Shown: positions 10,607 through 21,680 of the stretch, piece after piece
Position numbering within the stretch: position 1 is the stretch's first letter
Layout: every line of letters starts with the position of its first letter
Source of the DNA: Hydractinia symbiolongicarpus
Lineage: Eukaryota > Cnidaria > Hydrozoa > Anthoathecata > Hydractiniidae
Reading direction: 5' to 3'
NCBI RefSeq assembly: GCF_029227915.1
Contig: NC_079875.1
Coordinates: 29,260,001 to 29,324,000, forward strand
DNA length: 64,000 nucleotides
Notes under the pieces: generated by a model
Told to the model about the DNA's origin: nothing
The model's input: only the letters and a program-made list of their open reading frames with translations
Database searches by the model: none
Program-made: the position numbers and the translations under genes

Positions 10607-11190
10607 CTACAGAAAAGCAAAGACGAACTAAATTTCCTAAAACATTTTCTTCATCAGTTTAATTAATTTAATTACTTTAAATGAGCCTCTGCGCAAAATA
10701 ATTGTAATGAAAAATATTACCTATCACAATTTTGTACTTTTCGATATGATCTGGGTTTGTACGAGACCGTATATGGTGTTTCGCAACATCACACAGAGTA
10801 TCTGGCTCTCTTTTTCTTGCCCTTCTCCAAACAGTGTAAAGTTATATGGGTAACCACAAATAACATTAACGAGGATCGGATAAGTATTTAGCAGACATCA
10901 AGTAAATTGTCTTAAATCATACTTAAATAGTATATGCTGACAAATTGATACTTTAATGCATGTGTGTGGAGATGAATATCTTTGACCACTGAAATATGAG
11001 TTCAAGAATAATTGTGACAAGGCACTTGAAGGTATTTCTGGTAAAACTACAATGGAAATTTTATTTTTAACAATCTGTCTAAGTAACGATTATTTCGAAT
11101 TTATGTCTCTTTTGCAAAGCATGTACCGTGTTTCAAGTACGATTAAATTTGTTTTCATTAAAAAAAAGTGATTTAAATTTCATTACTTAC
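10607..11190. other. Unassigned, possible minus-strand exon
   Basis: On the minus strand, 10860-10720 is open in two frames (GYPYNFTLFGEGQEKESQIL; or ARKREPDTLCDVAKHHIRSR) ahead of a gtaatat donor-like word near 10717. Function unknown; it may link to the kinase or SET pieces. Confidence 0.3.
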
Positions 11191-11479
11191 CACAACAGAA
11201 TCTTCAACCTTACTTTGAAACACTTCTAGAGCTTGTGTTGCATTCGGTTTATCTGAATAGTGAGACCTGCAATTTGAAATTAAGCAACAAATTTGATTTG
11301 CTTCTTCAACATATAGCTCCTTTAAGTTATTAACGTTAGGTCTTTGCCCCGATCCCATGGTGAGTTTAACTTACTTACAACTTCGAACAATGTTATGCCT
11401 AGGGCATAAATATCAGAATTTGTTGATGCCTCATTATCACCTTTGATTAGCTCTGTTGAAATATATGCCAATGTTGTGG
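11191..11479 (-). pseudogene. Protein-kinase C-lobe fragment
   Basis: After an acceptor (tttcag at 11480-11485) the minus strand reads TTLAYISTELIKGDNEASTN then SDIYALGITLFEVVSKLNSPW. This matches the kinase activation-segment end (Y-x-x-x-E, the APE position) and subdomain IX (SDIYALGITLFE). After a one-base shift near 11358 it reads GQRPNVNNLKELYVEEANQI … CRSHYSDKPNATQALEVF, the subdomain XI region (G-x-RP … C … P … R/N-A), ending at a gtaagt donor. The ATP-binding lobe and catalytic loop are absent, and the loop between the two parts is short. It is a broken piece of a Ser/Thr or Tyr-like kinase, probably captured. Confidence 0.6.
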
Positions 11480-11529
11480 CTGAAACATTTCAACACATTT
11501 TAATATTTTTATTTTACTTTACTCAACAA

Positions 11530-13480
11530 GTAATGGGTTTTTTATTAAAGCTTGTTTGCAATATCATTGAAGAAAATGAAGAAGATATTTACCATGCCAG
11601 AGCTTTACAGTTGCATTTGCAAGGCAATTGGACGAAATGGTGCTCTTATGTGAAAAATGATTTATCTTGGAGAACAATTCTTTCACTGCCACAATGTCTA
11701 ACTTCCTTTTGTATAGGGGCAACCTATGACACCCTTCCCTCTCCAACCAATCTTGTGAGATGGGGAATTGAGAAATACAAAAGTTGCACTCTGTGCAAGA
11801 AACCATCGTCAAATGTCTCATATTGGGTGCCTGTAGGACCTCCCTTACGCAGAGTAGATACACATACCGTCATGACTCGGTTTTAATAGTTTTGGTTAAG
11901 GCATTAAAAGAGTTTTTGGTATCATATGAACCTCTTAAGATTTCCAAGTGCAACAAAATTAATTTCATTCCGGCCGGTCAATCACCATCTAAGAAGAGAC
12001 ATACAAAGTGTCCAGGCCTTCTTCACCTTGCTTCCGATTGGAAAATACTGTCAGATTTAGATTCCGTTTTAGTTGTTCCACCATACATTGCAATAACACA
12101 ACTACGCCCAGACGTGTTATTAATATCCAGTTCTTTCAAAACTGTAACTATGGTAGAACTGACTTGTCCATGTGAAGAGAACACGGAATATTGGCACAAA
12201 CGAAAGCTTAACAAATTTTCTTCACTTTGTTATGCTATGAAAAACAATGGATGGATCGTGCATTTCTTTGCCATTGAGGTGGGTGCAAGGGGTTTCTGTT
12301 CAGAATCAGTAAGGACCTGTTTTCGTCGCCTTGGTTTCCCTAACAAGCCTTTACGTTCCCTATTAAAATCCCTAACTTTTACCTCCATGAGTGCTTCTTT
12401 TTACATCTTGATGTCTCGAAATTCTACCTCTTGGGTTGAGCCTGAAAAGTCCCCAATCATTCCTGAAGTTTCTTCTGTTACAAATATGGAATGTAAGAAA
12501 TCAAAAACCCTTGAGAAATCTTCCGCAAGTCACACAAAATCTTGTAAAATCAAACAACCCGAAAAGCTTACTACAAGGTCTTCCAAAACAACAGTCGCAT
12601 TGCCATCTAACCCTGATTTTAGGAATAGCGGTCTAAAAAACTTGGGAAACACATGTTATGCAAACTCCATCTTACAATGTTTTTATAACCTTCCAAAAGT
12701 TAAAGAAGCCAAAACAACCTCAAAGTTAGACGAAGCATTTGTAGGTGTTCTTCAAAGTTTGGCTGTTTCTAGAAGTCCAGTTGATCCCTCCCATTTTTTG
12801 CGTGCTATGAAACATCATATCTCAGCTGCGAAGGGAAGTGCATTTAATATCTTTGCTCAGCACGACGTCCCCGAGGTTCTTGAATATCTCCCACCTGGTC
12901 TGTCATTAGACTTTCCATTTCTTAATAGTCTTTTTAGTATTGGCATCAAGACATCAACCACTTGCAATTCATGTCATATTACCAGCTCCTCAGAAGTTAT
13001 AGCACCATGCATCCAACTTTCTCTGCACCCTACGTTACAATCTTCCTTAGATAATTTCTTCGAAAGCGAGGAGTTGTCAGACACCAATGCCTACTTCTGC
13101 CATGTTTGCAACGCTCATCAAACTGCTCTAGTTGAAAAAGAGGTAGTGTCGTGCGGTTCCCATCTCATTTTACAGCTAAAACGTTTAGCCAGTGCCAACG
13201 GCCTTGTGTCAAAAATTGCCTCTCGTATTACTGCTTACCCTGGTACCCTTTCCATACCTTTAACCGTAGATGGGGAAGTGGAATTTCGTAAAAATCTTCA
13301 ATTAAGGGCTATTATCAACCATTGCGGCAACTTAAATAAATCGGTTACTACACAACCATAGCTTTCGACCAAATGGTTCAGAGGTGGCTACATTACAACG
13401 ATAGAGCAGTAATTTTCTGTGATGACCGCCTTATTAACAGTCACGAGTCATATGTTTTCTTTTTAGAAGAGCTGAGGTAA
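11530..13480 (+). pseudogene. R2/NeSL-type retroelement tail fused to USP protease
   Basis: Three plus-strand frames join. From 11530 the peptide contains GATYDTLPSPTNLVRWGIEK and a zinc site CTLCKKPSSNVS; a one-base shift near 11815 continues it as ILGACRTSLTQSRYTYRHDS. This is the C-terminal CCHC-like finger seen after the RT in R2/NeSL-type proteins. Next comes LRPDVLLISSS … MVELTCPCEEN … K, a PD-(D/E)xK-like nuclease. From about 12615 there is a USP-family deubiquitinase: GLKNLGNTCYANSILQCF (catalytic Cys box), CxxC pairs CNSC and CHVC, LILQLKRL, then after a shift near 13340 GYYTTIAFD and WLHYNDRAV. The family His box is GHYT; here His is Tyr (codon 13346-13348), so the protease is probably inactive. 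The RT itself is missing. Confidence 0.75.
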
Positions 13481-13499
13481 GAATATTTTAACCAGAATG

Positions 13500-14315
13500 A
13501 GTCAGCAAGGGGGCTTGACTACACTCAGTCTTGTCTTTGGAGAGTGACGACTCCACTTGTTACCCAAGTCAAAAATAAAAATAAAAGCACAATCAAATAA
13601 AAATTAAGTTAGCAAGGGGGTTTGGTCATACTAGGTCTTGTCTTTGGAGAGTGACGACTCCACTTATTACCCCAGTTAAAAAAAATAAATAAAAAAAATA
13701 AAAAATATAATATTAGCCGGGGGGGTTTGATCACACATGATCTTGTCTTTGGAGAGTAACGACTCCACTTATTACCCAAGTCAAAAATAAAAATAAAAAC
13801 AAAATCAAATAAAAATTAAGTTAGCAAGGGGGTTTGGTCATACTAGGTCTTGTCTTTGGAGAGTGACGACTCCACTTATTACTTCAGTTAAAAAAAATAA
13901 ATAAAAAAAATAAAAAATATAATATTAGCCGGGGGGTTTGATCACACATGATCTTGTCTTTGGAGAGTAACGACTCCACTTATTACCCAAGTCAAAAATA
14001 AAAATAAAAACAAAATCAAATATAAATTAAGTTAGCAAGGGGGGTTTGATCATACTAGGTCTTGTCTTTGGAGAGTGACGACTCCACTTACTACCCAAGT
14101 CAAAAATAAAAATAAAAGCAAAATCAAATAAAAATTAAGTTAGCAAGGGGGTTTGGTCATACTAGGTCTTGTCTTTGGAGAGTGACGACTCCACTTATTA
14201 CCCCAGTTAAAAAAAAAAAATAAAAATAAAAAATATAATATTAGCAGGGGGGGTTGATCACACATGATCTTGTCTTTGGAGAGTAACGACTCTACTTATT
14301 ACCTGAGTTAAAAAC
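13500..14315. repeat. 106-bp minisatellite, 8 copies, dimeric
   Basis: The core tcttgtctttggagagt recurs near 13528, 13636, 13741, 13848, 13951, 14059, 14167 and 14268 (spacing 101-108). Units fall into two alternating kinds. One has a linker with 'acccaagtcaaaaataaaa' and gcaagggggtttggtcatac; the other has an A-rich 'ccagttaaaaaaaataa' linker and ccgggggggtttgatcacac. Thus the real repeat is a dimer of about 212 bp. A related monomer lies inverted near 42680-42790. Confidence 0.9.
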
Positions 14316-14324
14316 AAAGAATTG

Positions 14325-14530
14325 CTTGAAGGGAAACCTTATTACCTGATCAAACGTGCAACACAATTATTGCAGTTCTACTTGTCTAAAAAAGGTAAAG
14401 ATGAGGAAGCAGAATAAGTCGGTTTTTAGTTTTTTGGAAAAACTAGGTGAACTAGACAAGTTTTTAATGTGTGTAAAGTCCAATGAAGGCATCATTGTAA
14501 AGAATTTAGGGAAGCGATTTTAGAAAAGGA
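14325..14530 (+). pseudogene. Zinc-finger/recombinase-like repeat protein fragment
   Basis: Plus-strand pieces read YLIKRATQLLQFYLSKKGKD then, in a shifted frame, ELDKFLMCVKSNEGIIVKNL. The first block is shared with 17580-17640 and the second with the left arm at 9700-9760. The right side therefore joins sequence of two subfamilies. Stops and shifts make it non-coding today. Confidence 0.4.
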
Positions 14531-16225
14531 TATGTACCGAATTACAATAAAAAACACATAAAACAGCTTACATGTATGGCGACGGAAAAGTGTATTCAAG
14601 AATCGCATTTTTCGATACCTGTCATCTGACGTCAGTTGATGGAGAGAGATGAGATGCCAGTACCGCATCTAGTGAAGTTTTAAACATTTAAAATATCATG
14701 AAAGCTATGAAAACGGATGACTTGGCAGCCCTCCTGGACTAGAACATCATAAAAAATGAGTTTCTTAACCTAGTTAAGGAGAAAAAAGAGGTATTTTAAT
14801 TTGCTTTGTGGCATTTCAACTCGTTAAAATATGCGATAAAGTTCGATCATTGTGCACAAAACTAAGTCTTGATCCTAATCAAACTTTAAGAAATATACCA
14901 AAGGAAACCTTGACAGAAATAAATGAAGAGATACGAATATGCTGCGGGTGATGATTTGCAATTGTTAATGGGGTTCCCAATGATTGAATACTTTTAAATA
15001 TTGGCTATGGCTCAATTTACACGACTCGTTTATTTCCGATCAAATTAAACTCCCAGTCTCAGTAATGCCTGGCAAAACTACACCAGATGTCTTGTCAGGT
15101 CAGATACATGCATATTTTTTAATTTTCAGTTTGATTTTTACGTTTCAATGTTATGTCATTAACATGATTCCAAATCATGTTCTCCAGATAAAGACATCAG
15201 GTGAAGAGGCTGAACAAGAGTAATGATCGTGAAAAAAGAAGAAAAATTAAACCATGATTTACAAGTAAGAATTAAAAGAGACTGTTGTTAAGAAAGCTGA
15301 CAGGTGGACATTACCGCTTTAAACAGTCTTATTCCTCTTTTTTTAACTAATATTTCAAATGTTACTATTTTTTTGTCATTTTTGAGAATATATACCAGTA
15401 ACGAGGAATAAGAATAAGAAAAACCATAGACACCACCAAAGAAGATAATAGTTGACCAGTTCCAAAACTGCGTTGTTCGAAGAAAAGGCAAAATTTGTGT
15501 TATCGAAAAAACAAAGGAAATCCGTTCTGTGACATTTCAAAAGCAGTAATATCTGCTTCTCGTTCTGGAGGTGGTTAACTTGTTTTTGAACACTACAATT
15601 TTTTAGTAAGAAAATAATTTACAAAGAGGTGTCAAGCCACCTTAATGATGAACTCAACCTGTTAGGTCTTTGGAAATAAGCTAGAGGTTGAAGATAAGGG
15701 GTTAAGATATGGGGTGGATCTGCTACTTCTAAACGGTTGCCTTTTGACATAAACAGTTCATTTTTTCTCACAGATAACACACGAGGAAATTAATGACAAT
15801 AGCAGTAGTAGTGACGATGAAAGAAACATTTATATTATACAGGTTGCTAATAGATACTGTGGATAATAAATATTTTGCAGCCGTATATGTTGTTGAGTTT
15901 GATTCTGTCATCACTTGAAACAAACTTTGGTGGAATGCATCCCCTTTCATCCCTTTTTTTAACATGCAAATTTTTGAAGAAAGGTGCAATACCAACTATA
16001 AATTCTCCACAAAAGTAATTCAATAACAAAGCCTCTCCACACGTTTAATGACTGACTATTGAAAAATGCAAAGAATATTTACTTTTTCCATGTGAGAGTT
16101 CTTTAGCAAAACGGATGGCTATCTTTGATCGCTTGAGAGTGTAAGTTGAAGCAAACACCCTTTCCAAAACATGAGAATCAATGGCTGATTTGCTTAACGG
16201 GATAAGTTTTTTTTTCACGCGATGA
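14445..16225. repeat. Right arm of large inverted repeat
   Basis: Continuous inverted counterpart of 8970-9790 (inner part, 14445-15222) and 3476-4410 (outer part, 15222-16225). The arm is about 1.78 kb. The join at 15222 marks where the left arm carries about 4.5 kb of extra DNA including the CR1/L2-like element. I did not find a convincing target duplication at the outer edges. Confidence 0.85.
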
Positions 16226-16889
16226 AAATGCAAAATGCAAAGGGTGGCAGTTTTCTTGATAATAGCCGTATTTTGTCTGTATCTGCGAGGACCCGAAGTT
16301 GAGTTAAAAAGACGTGCAATGGAAACACAAATATCAAATGAGTTCACCACCAATAATAGCCCTATCTAATAACAGCCTCTGCCCAAAATAGTAGCGCAGT
16401 AGCCAACCACACACAATGCAGGATAAGGGAATCCGTAGATTTTTCGACAGACCAAGAACTAGTTCTAAATAATAGCGCAATAATTTCCGAAATTAAAAGA
16501 TATGTGCCATAATGTTCTCTATATAAAATAAGTTTTCAATATAACTATTGGGCTCCAGTAACTTATTAACACTTATTTGCATATAATGTAAAAGAGAATA
16601 TTTCTCAACACTTTTGTTAATTGACTACATATTCGTCGTAAAAGAATAATTTTGTTAATTTATAAAAAAAGTAAAAGTAATAATTTAAAGAGTTAAGGGA
16701 AAAAATATCGGTGTTTCAAATTGACATTTAGCTGTAAATCCTTTTATTTACAAAGATTTTGAACTCCCAAAATTTGTGATTACTTGGATGCAAACAAGCC
16801 AGGCTGTTGCCAAGACTGCACAGAATTAGGATCGATCTCAATTTTCCTGATGCTTGTTTAAAAAGGTGTTAAATGTTAAAGTCTTCTTT
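16226..16889. other. No recognisable feature
   Basis: AT-rich DNA outside the right arm. No gene, tRNA or repeat copy seen. Confidence 0.4.
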
Positions 16890-17660
16890 TCAGTTTTCCC
16901 TCATTTTAGAAGAAACAGGGCGAATTAAAATGGCCCAAACGATTATGCCCACTATGTTTGAAAATGAGATATAAATTGAGTAGACATTTAAAAAGAAACA
17001 TCACAACAACAAAAACGTCAAGAAAGCATTGAAATTGCCAAAGATTCAACGTTTCGAAAAAAGTCATTGTATTGTTTAACAAAGAACAAGCAGCAAATGA
17101 TTCTCTCAAATATTAAAGTGAACGAGATAACAAAAAAGACAAACCTTCGTCTTGCTGCAGCTATTGTGATGTTAATGTCATAAAGGAAAAATAATCCAGG
17201 CACAAGAAGAAATGCCCTGTAATGACAGACGATCTGTTCCACTGTCATTACTTAAAGTGGAGGAGCATGAAAACTACAATCCCGTTTTTTTAGACAGAAT
17301 TGTCGCAAAATTTAGAAACAGCAGCATTGGGAAGATATGTCGAACTGACAAGACTGTCATGCACATCAGATCTTGATTTTTCTGGCAATTGAAAGGGAAG
17401 GCGGACAAAGTGTTCGAGGTGTCAAGGTCGGTAAGACAGGAACTTGAGGCGAATAGCTCATTGTTATAACCACTTTAAAGTAAAGAAAGATGTGTTACAT
17501 GAACACAATGATACATATTCAATCTGGCAAGTTCCATCGAGTACACAAAAAGCAGCAGGCATGACATGAATGATGGCTTGAAGGAAAATCTTTATTACCT
17601 GATCAAACGAGCAGCACAATTATTGCAGTTCTACTTGTTTAATAAGGAAAAGATGACGTA
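16890..17660 (+). pseudogene. C2H2 zinc-finger repeat protein remnant
   Basis: Plus-strand pieces include CPLCLKMRYKLSRHLKRNH (a C2H2 finger of the form C-x2-C-x9-H-x4-H), then basic sequence, then VFEVSRSVRQELEANS and GLKENLYYLIKRAAQLLQFY near 17570-17640. The order (fingers, then a helical domain) is the same as in the fragments at 9689, 14325 and 24862. Several stops and shifts interrupt it. I regard it as a decayed member of the same repeat family; its function is unknown. Confidence 0.45.
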
Positions 17661-17677
17661 ACTGTAATGTCGTAAAG

Positions 17678-17716
17678 ACGTCGAAACCCGACGTCGCCAC
17701 AACGTGGTTTCGACGT
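17678..17716. repeat. 11-bp inverted repeat (hairpin)
   Basis: acgtcgaaacc at 17678-17688 pairs with ggtttcgacgt at 17706-17716 around a 17-bp spacer, which itself contains cgacgtcg. gacgta words repeat on both sides. It may be the tip of a small DNA transposon. Confidence 0.6.
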
Positions 17717-18325
17717 TACAAGGACGTAAAGATACAGACGAATCAAAAAATCTTCTCTTGCCAATAATTCGTTTACGGATGTGAAAATGTGTTTTCAAAA
17801 TCAAAAACAGAATGCAAACAAGAAAAAACAGATCTTTTTTTGAATAAACTTCTTTTAATTATATATTAATATTACGTACTGATAACTACAATAGCAATTT
17901 AAAGACAATATCACTATATCAATTATCTCAAGTTACTTCACAAATCAGAAAGACATCGCGTTTTCAGGAGCAAATATAACTACCCTGAAGCATTTACTGT
18001 TTTTGAGAGAAACAGAAGATACCTAAACAAGTACGTTTTTAAAAAAAGTAAACTAGTGAACTGGCAACTCTGGTAATTCTCTTCTTTCTTCACCTCTACA
18101 CCGCTCAAGAGAGTGCTTTAATACCGACGCAATCTTTTCTATATTGTACTAAGACGCTTGCTAAAAATTAAAAAAGGAGCTTAATTCTTTAGAAAGCACT
18201 TCCCGAATAAAGTTAATATATACAGTCTCTGTTCCTATCTTATCGAGGGACACATTTTTCTCTCTACAAAATGGCGATTATTTGTTAATTTTACCATTTC
18301 ACAACTTTGTCAGAAAACAGTTCAA
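17717..18325. other. AT-rich flank, possible 3' untranslated sequence
   Basis: Lies directly downstream of the DUF4806-like gene on its strand. No frame or repeat was recognised. Confidence 0.3.
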
Positions 18326-19815
18326 CTACAAAATCACTCCTTTACCAATGACTGCTTCACAAAGAAGTTTATCCTTGAATGAGATCTTTGCGTCACGATC
18401 TTTGCGTTTTTTTCCAGCCATATTAAAATATCTCATCAGCCTGTATGTCATTACTCTAAACGATAAGAAGAAAAAATGTAAGTCTCGTTTTCAGGCGTTA
18501 CGGCTCTCCACCTTTTACCACTACAATTTCTAAAAATTAAAAAGCGGACCAGCCCTCCTGCATTGAAAGCACCCCGTTAATTTCCTGAATAGCGCAACAT
18601 AAAACGTACTTTTCCAAAACATGTCTGGTGTTTTCTATTACGCTACCACCACCAACTCTTTTTAACTGCGGTACCTAAATTATAATTATCTAGAAATGAA
18701 ATAAAGTGCAAAAATTTGCCTTCAATTTGCCAATTTAAAGATTCACTTTTTTTCTTCTAGTAAAGCAGAAATTCTTACCAAAGAAGCAAATTTCTCTTAA
18801 TTTTCAAGTTCTATTTCAAACGCCTCCAATTCATTAACCGTTTTAAGTTGCAAAACTCTTGAGTCTACTTAAGAGGTCGCTGGTGGTGGTTTCACTAATG
18901 TTTTCTTTAGTGTTTGCAAGCGATCACAAATTTGTGCAAGCAGGTTGAGAATTTGTTTTTGAAACCCTTTGGAAGTTTTAAGATAACTAAAATCAATGAT
19001 AACGTGAATAAAGTATCTAACTTTAACAAAAATGTTAAGCAAAACTAATTAAAAATTACTTACTAGCCTGCTCCATAGGAAATTTTCCCTTTATATCTTC
19101 CGCTCCGTCTCTTCTAATTTTGGTTGTCGAAGTTTCATCATCTGAGCGATGTTCATCATCAAAATCGTCTTCTTGATTTCTCCGTAATCTTGCCAATTTA
19201 ATAGATATATCTTCGTCGTCATTCTGCCTTCGCTTTAAACTAGCCCTGCTGTTTTTGCCAATTGGTGTTTCGTTGCACTTTCTTACTTTGTTGACAGAAA
19301 AGCGTGGCGTACTTGGTAATTTAATAACAATAATAAATCCAGATAATAATAAGAAAAAACAACAAACAATAACATAAAAAATAGTGTAAAAACTGACTTT
19401 TCGTGAATTGGTTGCGTAGGTGACATAGTGCCTCTGAATCGCTTGAAGAAGAGGAGGATTTTTTCTCCACGTACTCGCTACAAACATCCTCTTCATCTAA
19501 AAGCAAAAAATATTTATAACAAATAAAAGCAATGACTTTTTACACAGTTCACTTAAAAGTACATTTATATAAACAATGAATAATGGAAAACATAAAAAAC
19601 ATATAATTACCAGATGTTAGTCTTGTCTTTATATATGTATAGCTTCTCCAGGTGTCTCTGTCAGGAAAATCATATATTTTTTTCCGAATGAGTTGGCCAG
19701 TTGGCCACCATAGAAGCTTCGCTTCTTTGTCTATCCATTTGATAGGGACGACACCTTGAGTTTCTTGCATTAGCCCTCCAGATTTCTCGTACCAGACAGC
19801 AACTGACCAAGACAA
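18326..19815 (-). pseudogene. DUF4806-like gene, six exons, two in-frame stops
   Basis: Six minus-strand exons join in phase through GT-AG sites: 19815-19611, 19496-19398, 19285-19064, 18966-18779, 18665-18610 and 18455-18326, together 900 bases ending in TAG. The first codes WSVAVWYEKSGGL … PIKWIDKEAKLLWWPTG, the tryptophan-rich N-terminal module common in DUF4806 proteins. The next two are Ser-rich, acidic and basic linker. Exon 4 has FQKQILNLLAQICDRLQTL and LQLKTVNELEAFEIELEN; exons 5-6 give KRVGGGSVIENTRHVLEK and MTYRLMRYFNMAGKKRKDR … FKDKL, the DUF4806 fold. Two TAA codons lie in exon 4 (near 18869 and 18800). No ATG is visible at the head, so a 5' exon is missing. Domain name is from memory; role unknown. 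Confidence 0.65.
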
Positions 19816-20583
19816 TTTTTACTTGATAACAGAAATTTTTTTAATTACTGGTAACTCTAATGATGAAATAATCAATTAAGTAATACTTAGCGCTTGCTAT
19901 GTAAATATGATATGCTAATGCTGTACAATCTGCTATTACTAGAAGAGATATCACCCATGCATATTAGAGTATAGCGCTTTGCATTGGAGGATATGAAATC
20001 TTTTATATGTATATTATATCTTTTTAAGAACAAACGTGCATGATGATACGTATTTAATAACTTTGTATATCCAACAGCCTTAATTCTAAAGTGGCTACAA
20101 CACTAAGATAGATCAATAAATATCAATACAATGATACGTTACTAAAATACAAAAGTTTGATCAATTTGTAAAATCTTTGTAAAACCAAAACTTTAAGTCA
20201 AAAAGCCGAAGTACAACTCCAAAACCGTCCAAAAAATGTCTTTTAAGCAGTTGAAAGAAAACTAGAAAGGGAAGGTTGTTTGTGCGTCTGCTTTATTTTG
20301 TTTGTTACCATAAACAGATAGGTGTTACAGTATGTTGGCTACTTTGTTGCTGTATAGTTTAGACCCGCAACAGCAATTTTAATAAGCCCAGTGCCAAATA
20401 CCTAACCTGATAGTTTTGTTTTAAAAATTAAAGTGTTTTTTTGCGGATAGTTTTTTCTGTAATTCTTTTATGAACATGATAAGTATAAGTGAGAAAGGAA
20501 AGTAACACAATATAAAATATAGCTGTTTGGCTACAGAGATAGATATGACAATAATGTATTTTCTTGTAGAATATGAACGCCTA
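19816..20583. other. No recognisable feature
   Basis: AT-rich DNA upstream of the DUF4806-like gene. I looked for a first exon with an ATG and found no convincing one. Confidence 0.4.
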
Positions 20584-20835
20584 TGATAAAGTAAGTAAGT
20601 AAGTAAGTAAGTAAAATATATTTTCAGGGCTTATTTATTTACAATAAAATGGCTCTTCATACCTATAAAAATTAACAAGAAATATATTACAGATAAAATA
20701 CAAGTAAATGATAAAATATTATTAAAAGATATTGAGTAACACACGGGAATGGAGCAAATATGCAAAGAAAAAAATAAATAAATAAATCAGTTTCCCGTAA
20801 GGGATCTTGCCATTGCAACATCTAACAAGTAGCCT

Positions 20836-21680
20836 TTAACGTTCTTGCAGAAGGTGGAATAAACGTTTTGATAACTTTCTAGCAAAATCTTGGAAAGCTC
20901 CTGATACAACCGATGGTTTAATACGGGTGTCAGAGTTCCACAATGTTCTTGTGTGCACTTTAACATCTAAATGACATGTATAAGGCCAGTATACTGAGTT
21001 TAACGCCTTATGTGTAGTTTTTAACAAGTTAAAATTTCTACGTTCTGTAATTAGTAACCATTTTAATTTAATAATATCTTCCAATTTGCAAAATCTACCA
21101 AAACCAAACCCGCATGCTACTTTCTGAATACGCTGTAGCTTTTTCAGCTGTTTATTAGAAGGTGTATATACATAGTCGTTGAAATCGATTTTTGACATGA
21201 CTAAGCTCTCAAGCAGCTGTTTTCGAAGAGCAAAATGAGTGTAGTTTTTCAGTTTACGTAGGCATGACAAAGTCCCGTAGCATGATGAAATAATATTGTT
21301 TAGGTGGCTCTCCCATGTAAGGTGTTCGTCAATTGTAATTCCAAGAAGATTTGAAGTTCGTGCTCTTTGTAAAGTTGAATTGTTGAACAATATGTTAGAT
21401 GAATCTTCATCTAAATTGTGCAATGCCAACAATCTACTCGATGAACACATCATGTATTTAGTTTTGGCAGAATTAACACATAGCGAATTTGTTGTGGACC
21501 ATATCGATATATCCTGAAGATGTGTATTGATCTCACTTTCAGCCTCGGTTATATTAGCTGGACGACAGGATATATAGATCGTGGTGTCATCAGCGTATTG
21601 AATCGTGCCATTGTTAATTATGTTTTGCAAGTTGTTTACGTAAAGGTTAAAGAGGACTGGTCCTAAAATGGATCTGAAAA
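20836..21680 (-). pseudogene. Non-LTR RT palm and C-terminal region
   Basis: Contains the catalytic YADD within IQYADDTTIYIS, the thumb (NSLCVNSAKTKYMMC), LLGITIDEHLTWESHLNNI, and the late conserved CR1/L2 part (KLKNYTHFALRKQLLESLVM; KKLQRIQKVACGFG). The start of the palm is cut by the deletion near 21690, so no working enzyme could be made. Confidence 0.85.

Noticed and set aside
15288-16353. Several minus-strand ORFs of 60-102 codons in the right arm
   Set aside because: They are unrelated frames in the inverted-repeat arm and are not conserved in the left arm at the same positions.
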